Of a stretch of DNA of 64,000 bases, positions 58,201-64,000 are shown piece by piece. Origin of the DNA: Narthecium ossifragum (lineage: Eukaryota > Streptophyta > Magnoliopsida > Dioscoreales > Nartheciaceae). The stretch's first letter is position 1; every line of letters begins with the position of its first letter. A model generated the notes under the pieces. The model was not told where the DNA came from and made no database searches. It saw only the letters and a list, made by a program, of their open reading frames with translations. Location: NCBI GenBank assembly GCA_963920575.1, contig OY986972.1:15976502-16040501 (forward strand), written 5' to 3'. Position numbers and translations under genes: made by a program.

Positions 58201-59267
58201 TTCTACTTGGTATCAAATGAAGAAGCCTGGTCCATAGGAATTTCTCAGAAGACGTAGGTTGAGAGATCTACATCCATGGTTATATGTGTAGGCTAAAAAC
58301 ACTGATCATAAATACAACACGTATAAAGAAATTGAACATCGAAAAAACTAAGAGGGCATGACACCATGATATTTTGCGCCTTATGATGATGCCTCAGTGA
58401 TTGGGTTATCTAGCCGAAAGAACTGCTGATTTTATAGCCATCTAGAAGAACCCAGCTGCTTACAAGAGCCAAGGTACTATGGATACAAATAACAGGAAAG
58501 AATGCTATCTCGTCATTCTCCGTCACAAGTAAATTAGAAATAGCATCAGTTGTGAGTGAGGTGGGTCACAAATGGCATAGGAATATACGATAAGGTGGAG
58601 AAGATTAGACTATGAATGCCATTTGGTACTTCAACTCAAAAAGGGTATCTTAGAGACATTCATGCTAAACGTCGTGACAATAACCCAATATTTTTTACAA
58701 TAACCCAACATTTTTTGAGCTAATAAATCCATCGACCACTGCATTTAGTTCTCAAGCAGCAGCTAGAGCACATGGGGAGCATGACAAGAGCTGCGCAGAT
58801 TAGAGAACGCATAATGTATCCTTCATTTCTAGCTTTTAAAAAGACAGATAAACCACTACAGGGTGGAACAAATAATGATCAATAGACTTACAAAGAAAAC
58901 AGTTCTCATATTGAATTAGAATGAAAGTCCTCACTATAAAATTCACATCGAGTAGGCTATATCTTCTTGAGTTGACCCACACATCATGGAGGCTTCTAAT
59001 TAAGCTTTGCTTCAATCATAAACAGATCTAAGATGCCATATCACTTGGCTCATACCGGCAGACAATGAAAGAAGCCGCCGAAAATTTTTACATGACTCCA
59101 TCTCACAGATTGCTCAGCATCCTACTACGCAGGGAATTAACCGAAATTGATGGCTTCTCGCATTGTTAAATGTTGGCAATTTGTACTAGAAAACATGAGC
59201 AAGTCACTAGCATTTCTGCCCCATTATAATTGCATAACTTTAAAAACCTTGTTTAAGGTGAGATCTA
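58201..59267. other. SPIRAL1-like upstream region and intergenic
   Basis: AT-rich, no gene recognised. ACCCAATATTTTTTACAATA / ACCCAACATTTTTTGAGC forms a short tandem repeat at about 58682-58720. The first few hundred bases are the probable leader and promoter of the SPIRAL1-like gene. Confidence 0.45.
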
Positions 59268-60355
59268 GGGTTATTTGCCTAAAAGCCCCCGCCCCCCCCC
59301 CCCCCCCCCCCCGCGTCATCCCTATTAGCAGACTGAGACCCCACCCCCAAATATTTTACATATTCGGATCCCAAACCTCCTAAATCCCAAAATTACCCTC
59401 TGATTCCTCTCGGCATTAATGGCCATAAATGGACATGGATGGTCATGAATGACCATGCCACATGACGTGGCATGGCCATCCGATTTAATAATCGTCCTAG
59501 GCATTTCAAGAGCATATGGAAGTAGTCACGTGGCGTGTTTTCATTCATCCACGTAAGATTTAAATAATAAAAAACAAAAACATCCCGTCGCCGTGAGAGG
59601 AGAGGCTGTCACTCACTCACGCCTCCTCCACCTTCCCGCATGTAGAAGCTTCTCCCCGTCAAAATTCTTGCCGGTACTTACACCTTCACCAGCTTCATCT
59701 CCTTTTCATGGTCATCTCATTCTCCCCTTCACCTACATCCTTGCATGACAGTCTTCTCCCTTGGAGGAAGACATCGATGTGGAGATGAGAAGCATTGAGT
59801 TGCATCTCCACTTCAATGGGCAGGTCGTTTGCAATGACGGATTGCCATACTATTATGGTGGGTCTTTCCATATTGAGGAGTTTTCGTCCAACCTATCACT
59901 CGCCAAACTGAAGTCTCGCTTTTACCTTTTGAGCAATATGACTCCAAACGATGTGGAGATGTTTCTAAGCTACGAGATACCCGACGATCCGTATAAACCA
60001 TTTACCCGCCTAGACAACGAGGAAGACATGGATCAGCTCTTCATCCTTCTCGGACGACTATTGTGCCAAGTACCTAGAGTCTTTGCGTCCACAACACAAT
60101 CATATAACCCTGGGTACACCTCTTGTGCGCTGTGTGCATGGAATATTCATGTCCTCTTTCTAATGCTATCCCGCATGACTCAGTTCTTACAGCGCCGATT
60201 CGGTGCGTGAGAAGGCATCTAAGCCCCGCGGCCTCCTCAACATTGATCTAAACATACCCATCGAACCAGATCTCAGTGAAGATGATGAACTAGGTCACAC
60301 AGTCGAAGATATGTGGATAAACAGACTCACGTCGGAGGCTGATGGGTAAATAGCA
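59268..60355 (+). pseudogene. MULE fragment: terminal-repeat-like end plus transposase N-terminal domain
   Basis: At 59268 the sequence GGGTTATTTGCCTAAAAGCC resembles a Mutator-type terminal repeat (compare the MITE at 4700). About 490 bases on, a frame at 59784-60210 reads IELHLHFNGQ, YYYGGSFHIEEFSSNLSLAK, LKSRFYLLSNM, DVEMFLSYEIPDDPYKPFTR and LDNEEDMDQLF. This is the N-terminal PB1-like domain of plant MULE transposases. A further piece (LLNIDLNIPIEPDLSEDDEL) lies in another frame at about 60230-60300. The DDE core is absent. The first ATG is at 59784. Confidence 0.55.
59292..59312. repeat. Homopolymer C21
   Basis: Twenty-one uninterrupted C bases within GC-rich sequence next to the MULE-like terminal repeat. 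The length is likely unstable and hard to sequence. Confidence 0.95.
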
Positions 60356-60567
60356 TAATAGCAAGTATTTTATTAATACACGTGGTTTCGAAAACAATTG
60401 TACATGTTCTAAATTTTATCCACGTGTATGAAATTGTATATATGTGTCTACAAACATTTTGCACGTATATCTTGTTTACATGCTTGCAACGTTGTTGTCA
60501 TGCGCATAAATAGTTTATACTCGTGTTAAATAGTTTATACTCGTATTAAATTGTCGCGTATAAATAC

Positions 60568-60693
60568 TGACACGCCTTGAAAAGTGTCGTTACCTTAACA
60601 AGGACACCAAAATTACAAATTTATAATCTGAATCACTAACTAACTACTTAAGGGGTAGATAGCTATGAGTCCGAGTCGGTCCACAGGGAAAAC
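60568..60693 (-). repeat. Athila/Tat-type LTR end fragment
   Basis: 126 bases that match the end of the LTR at 61482-61607, starting TGACACGCCTT. Homology stops abruptly at about 60693, where truncated gag sequence begins. There is a 19-base tandem repeat (AAGTTGAGGCCAAGTTGTG) at the junction side, about 60709-60747. Confidence 0.85.
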
Positions 60694-61214
60694 AGTGGAC
60701 ATGGGTTTAAAGTTGAGGCCAAGTTGTGAAGTTGAGGCCAAGTTGTGATGGATCTGGGCTCTAAAGATGTAAGCCAATATTTAGCTTTGCCCTTGAGAGT
60801 AAAGGGAAAGAGTTTCAATTTCCAAGCATCATCAGTAAAATTATTGACTTTCACGGTCGAACTAATCAAGATAAATTCTTCTATATGATTGTAAGGATCT
60901 CCATGAGACAGACCATGAAAGGCAGGAAGAGATTGAAGGAACTGAGGCTTGATTTCATAGTGGGCAGCTCCTATCACTGGGGGTTGAATGCATGAATTTG
61001 AAGTAAATGAAGTAGGAATGTAAAAATCTTTCATATTCATGCGGCCTTGATCTTCGTGATGGGTCGGATTTTCCTCATGATCATGATGATCATCTAAGTT
61101 ATGGTTCTCCATGGATGAATCGGGTGAAATATTCACAAGTCTAAGCAATGCAGCACGAGAATTGAAGAATTCTTGCAATGTAATATTTAAATCTGAGTTT
61201 TCACTAACATTCAT
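60694..61214 (-). pseudogene. Athila/Tat-type gag, truncated
   Basis: The frame from Met 61214 reads MNVSENSDLNITLQEFF, then AFHGLSHGDPYNHIEEF, AWKLKLFPFTLKGKAKYWL and SLEPRSITTWPQL. The pattern GL-x-DPY-H-EF, LFPF-L-KA-WL and SITTW is the gag core of Athila and Tat Ty3/gypsy elements. Gag makes the particle. After TTWPQLHNLAS the frame passes directly into LTR sequence, so the rest of gag and all of pol are deleted. Confidence 0.8.
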
Positions 61215-61458
61215 CCATATACCACATCACCAGAACAACCAAGATTTAGAGATACAAACAGTGCTATCTCGGAGAAGCTTTGACCGATGCTCCTTCTCCG
61301 CTTGGAAGGTGCTTCGTCAAAGTCCCTAACGCACGATCAAAAAGATAGAAAATATTAGCACTGGTACTATTTTTTGTCTTTTATATAATAAATGACAGAA
61401 ATAAAGATAACTAATTGAAATAAAACTACACTAGGCAATTAACTCAATAAACCGTGAG

Positions 61459-61475
61459 CCCCGGCAACGGCGCCA
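61459..61475 (-). promoter_or_regulatory. Primer binding site, Athila/Tat type
   Basis: On the minus strand TGGCGCCGTTGCCGGGG follows the LTR end GGCGTGTCA after six bases. This word is the usual primer site in Athila and Tat elements, attributed to tRNA-Asp. Confidence 0.85.
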
Positions 61476-61481
61476 AAATTC

Positions 61482-63054
61482 TGACACGCCTTAAAAAGTG
61501 TCGTTACCTTAACAAGGACGCCAAAATTACAAATTTATAATCCGAATCACTAACTAACTACTTAAGGGGTAGATAGCTATGAGTCCGAGTAGGTCCAGAG
61601 GGAAAGCATGATTAAGTCTAATTACCGTGCATAGTTCTAAATCAAAACTTAAGAAAGATGAATGATAGTTGGTCTTTGAACTACTTATAACTTGAATCAA
61701 ACTAAATCGAGGGAATAACAATAGAAGAAAATGCTAGGAATTTCTAATCAGTAATCGAGAGCTATCTAGGCACTCCTAAGACTAGAGCAATTCCATACGT
61801 TCTAGATGGTTTTCTAAGGTTGATAGAAAATCGGCTAGGTCCACTATCACTCAACATAGATTCATTAGAAGTCTACGTCGGAATGAAGATCAAATCAACG
61901 GATAATTGGTACGAGAATAATCAAAGTGGTTCTAGCACTTTGAGATCGCCTAATCAAGAAAGATAAAGAACGAATTGTAGGTTATAATCATAGGTCTTAA
62001 TGGTTTTAGCATTAAGGTAATGGTTCTAGCACTCGTATAATCATAATCTAGGGTTTAGAATCCAATCCTAAGATCTAACATGGTTCTAGCATGAAAGCAT
62101 CTTGGACAAGTCCTAATCCTAGCCTCTAACATGCAATGCTCAAAACCAGCGATCGTAATCTCAGCGTAACTTTCACATCCGAACTCGAAATAAGATGATT
62201 CAAGATTCGGTGGAAAGCTAAGGAAGAGATCTACGACTTTTGTGTTTTGAGTTTTCAAAGAATCCGGCTATATAACCATGGAAAAACCGAGACAAGACAG
62301 GCCGAATCTAGGGCACAAAAAACATCCAATTCATTCACCATAATAAATATTACCAATAGATATAAACTCTGAAATCAATCCATTAAACCATCATAAAGTA
62401 CATGCTGATCCATAGGAAAAACCTAGATAAACTCTCTATTACATCATAGAATTTCCTATACTAAGGATTTAGCTACTCATCTTGATGAGGCGATCCATCG
62501 AAGAAGGTTGATAACGCGCTCCCGCCATGGATCTATCTTCAAGATCTAACCGTATTTTTTATTGAGGAAGAGGAGAAGAGAAAACACCCAGGAGGAGAGG
62601 AAAATTCATTTATTGATGGCTGCCAAAAATCCTCAAACATGGTCTATTTACCTTAACTAAACCCTAACTCGGATTAGATCTCAGCCCTTTATTTTTCCCG
62701 CAACACCAAAAGGGATCGATCCCCCATGAAAAGCGGATCGATTTTCTTCGTTCGTGAACTCAGGATCTGGGTTATGCCCGACCAAGATCGATCCCCTTGA
62801 AAAAAGGGATCGATCCTCTTTCCTTCAATTGGCCCGCTTCTTGCTGGAATAATAAGATCGATCCCCTTTGGATGTCGGATCGATCCCATTTACGCAAGAT
62901 TGCTAGAATAGCTTCGTTTTAGCACCAAACTTGACCTAACCTTTGTTGAAGGCTCTTATACCTGAAATGCACCATAGACCATCAAAATAGCATTGCTCGG
63001 AGGCTAACAGGACCTCGTTAAAGGGGCGATTTGTGCACTTTTCACGCGTTATCA
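61482..63054 (-). repeat. Athila/Tat-type LTR
   Basis: About 1573 bp on the minus strand, from TGATAACGCG to GGCGTGTCA. On its upstream side is a polypurine tract (AGTTTGGGGGTG) that normally precedes a 3' LTR. On its downstream side is a primer site that normally follows a 5' LTR. It is therefore the shared middle LTR of a tandem arrangement. It contains six GGATCGATCC/AGATCGATCC words at 62710-62890. Confidence 0.85.
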
Positions 63055-64000
63055 CACCCCCAAACTTGATCTTTGCTAGTCCTCGAGCAAAGCAAGATAA
63101 AAATAAACATAAAGCAGTAAATCTAACTAGCCACTTTTGTAGGTCTCACGATTACACTTAGCATGTGTAACAAGCATTTAAACCCCTGGGTAGCCCCAGT
63201 GGAGGAGTTATAGTCTCCTGAGCGTTTCCGGTGATGATACCCACAAACATCAATACATCCCCTTGACTATGCCATTAGAAATCCATCATGAGACTCACCA
63301 ACTCTAATGCACGAATCAGAAATATTATCCATGAACGTACCCTTCAACTTCTAGTCACATAAAAATATAGCAAAGCAAAACATGCCATAACATACTTCCA
63401 ATACTTCAACATATTTACTCATGATCGAAAATAACTTTACCACTCCAGTGTGTGAATAGAGTTCCACATGCTTCCGAGTATCCATTATATCCACACATTC
63501 AATTATTCAATATCACTATCCTGAGTCAGCATATATTTTCCACTTATCACATAACAATCTCTGTTCTTCTTTTTTTCTACAAGGAACTTCAACCGTTTTA
63601 CGCGAACAACATGCTGGCTAGGCACACTGCCCGGTTACTAAGTATGAAGTCCTTTTCTTTTTTTTTCTTTTTTCTTTTTTTTTTTCTTTTCAGGTAATTC
63701 AACTGTTTTACGTGAACATCACGCTGGTTAGGCACACTACCCGGTTACTAAGTTGAACACCCTACTCTTTCAGACACATACACTTTTTGCGAACAGAAAA
63801 TTGCATGTATTCATGTATCTTCTATGACATGACAAAGAACTGTAAATCTATCCCAGTTTCAGGCTTAGAATCTAAATTCAACTCTTCGACATGTGAAAGT
63901 GAACATGTGCAGTAGAATATGCCAAGCTATCCTTAAATCATGGTAAAAGTGTTAAAGTATAGAAATAATATCAGGCATTGTAAAAATTTACTATCCCTTA
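63055..64000 (-). mobile_element. 3' internal region of an Athila/Tat-type element, running off the window
   Basis: On the minus strand this ends in CTTTGCTCGAGGACTAGCAAAGATCAAGTTTGGGGGTG-like sequence (63055-63092), the standard ending of Tat-group internal regions before the polypurine tract. The rest is non-coding and contains the tandem repeat at 63585-63753. No pol motif is visible, so the coding part lies beyond the right edge. Confidence 0.65.
63585..63753 (-). repeat. Tandem repeat in the Tat 3' region
   Basis: Two units of about 58 bases (63585-63643 and 63696-63753) share TTTTACG-GAACA, GGCACACT-CCCGGTTACTAAGT. They are spaced about 111 bases apart by a C/T-rich tract (63650-63690). 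Tandem repeats upstream of the polypurine tract are characteristic of Tat/Ogre elements. Confidence 0.8.

Overview
This is a stretch of a flowering-plant nuclear chromosome, most likely a monocot. The evidence is intron-split genes whose closest recognisable relatives are plant proteins (HIPL, ELF5/WBP11, SPIRAL1-like), plant Ty3/gypsy lineages (Tekay, Reina, Athila/Tat) and plant-type MITEs. I cannot name the species from the sequence. There is no operon, plasmid, phage, CRISPR array or other prokaryotic feature.

Layout. (1) 1-15.1 kb is the gene-rich end. A minus-strand HIPL gene (secreted glucose/sorbosone-dehydrogenase-like protein) runs off the left edge, and two MITEs lie upstream of it. 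A complete nine-exon minus-strand ELF5 orthologue (WBP11 family, 534 aa) follows. Its last coding segment is tandemly duplicated, and its second intron holds a hAT-like element with a MITE inside. (2) 15.1-45.6 kb is mostly a nested tower of LTR retrotransposons. LTR Y was hit by element X, leaving the 5-bp target duplication GGCCG. The 5' LTR of X was hit by a solo LTR (duplication AAACA). The X internal region holds an 11-kb Tekay-type element in the opposite direction. To the right are a MULE transposase fragment and a ~160-180 bp minisatellite split by another solo LTR. (3) 46.0-56.6 kb holds exons of a decayed plus-strand rhomboid-protease gene. These are separated by a Reina chromovirus (46150-54021, perfect GAGTT duplication, itself split by a solo LTR) and by a hAT-like element (54839-56162). 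(4) 57.3-58.2 kb is a minus-strand SPIRAL1-like gene with an apparent frameshift. (5) 59.3-64 kb holds a MULE fragment and rearranged pieces of an Athila/Tat-type retrotransposon that continues past the right edge.

The host genes do not form a pathway: HIPL is secreted, ELF5 is nuclear and linked to RNA processing and flowering time, and SPIRAL1-like proteins bind microtubules. Most of the window is transposon biology. Its most interesting signals are the rhomboid pseudogene, the inverted LTR end inside the X target duplication, the ELF5 3' duplication, and the palindromic GATCGATC-type arrays that recur in several LTR families.
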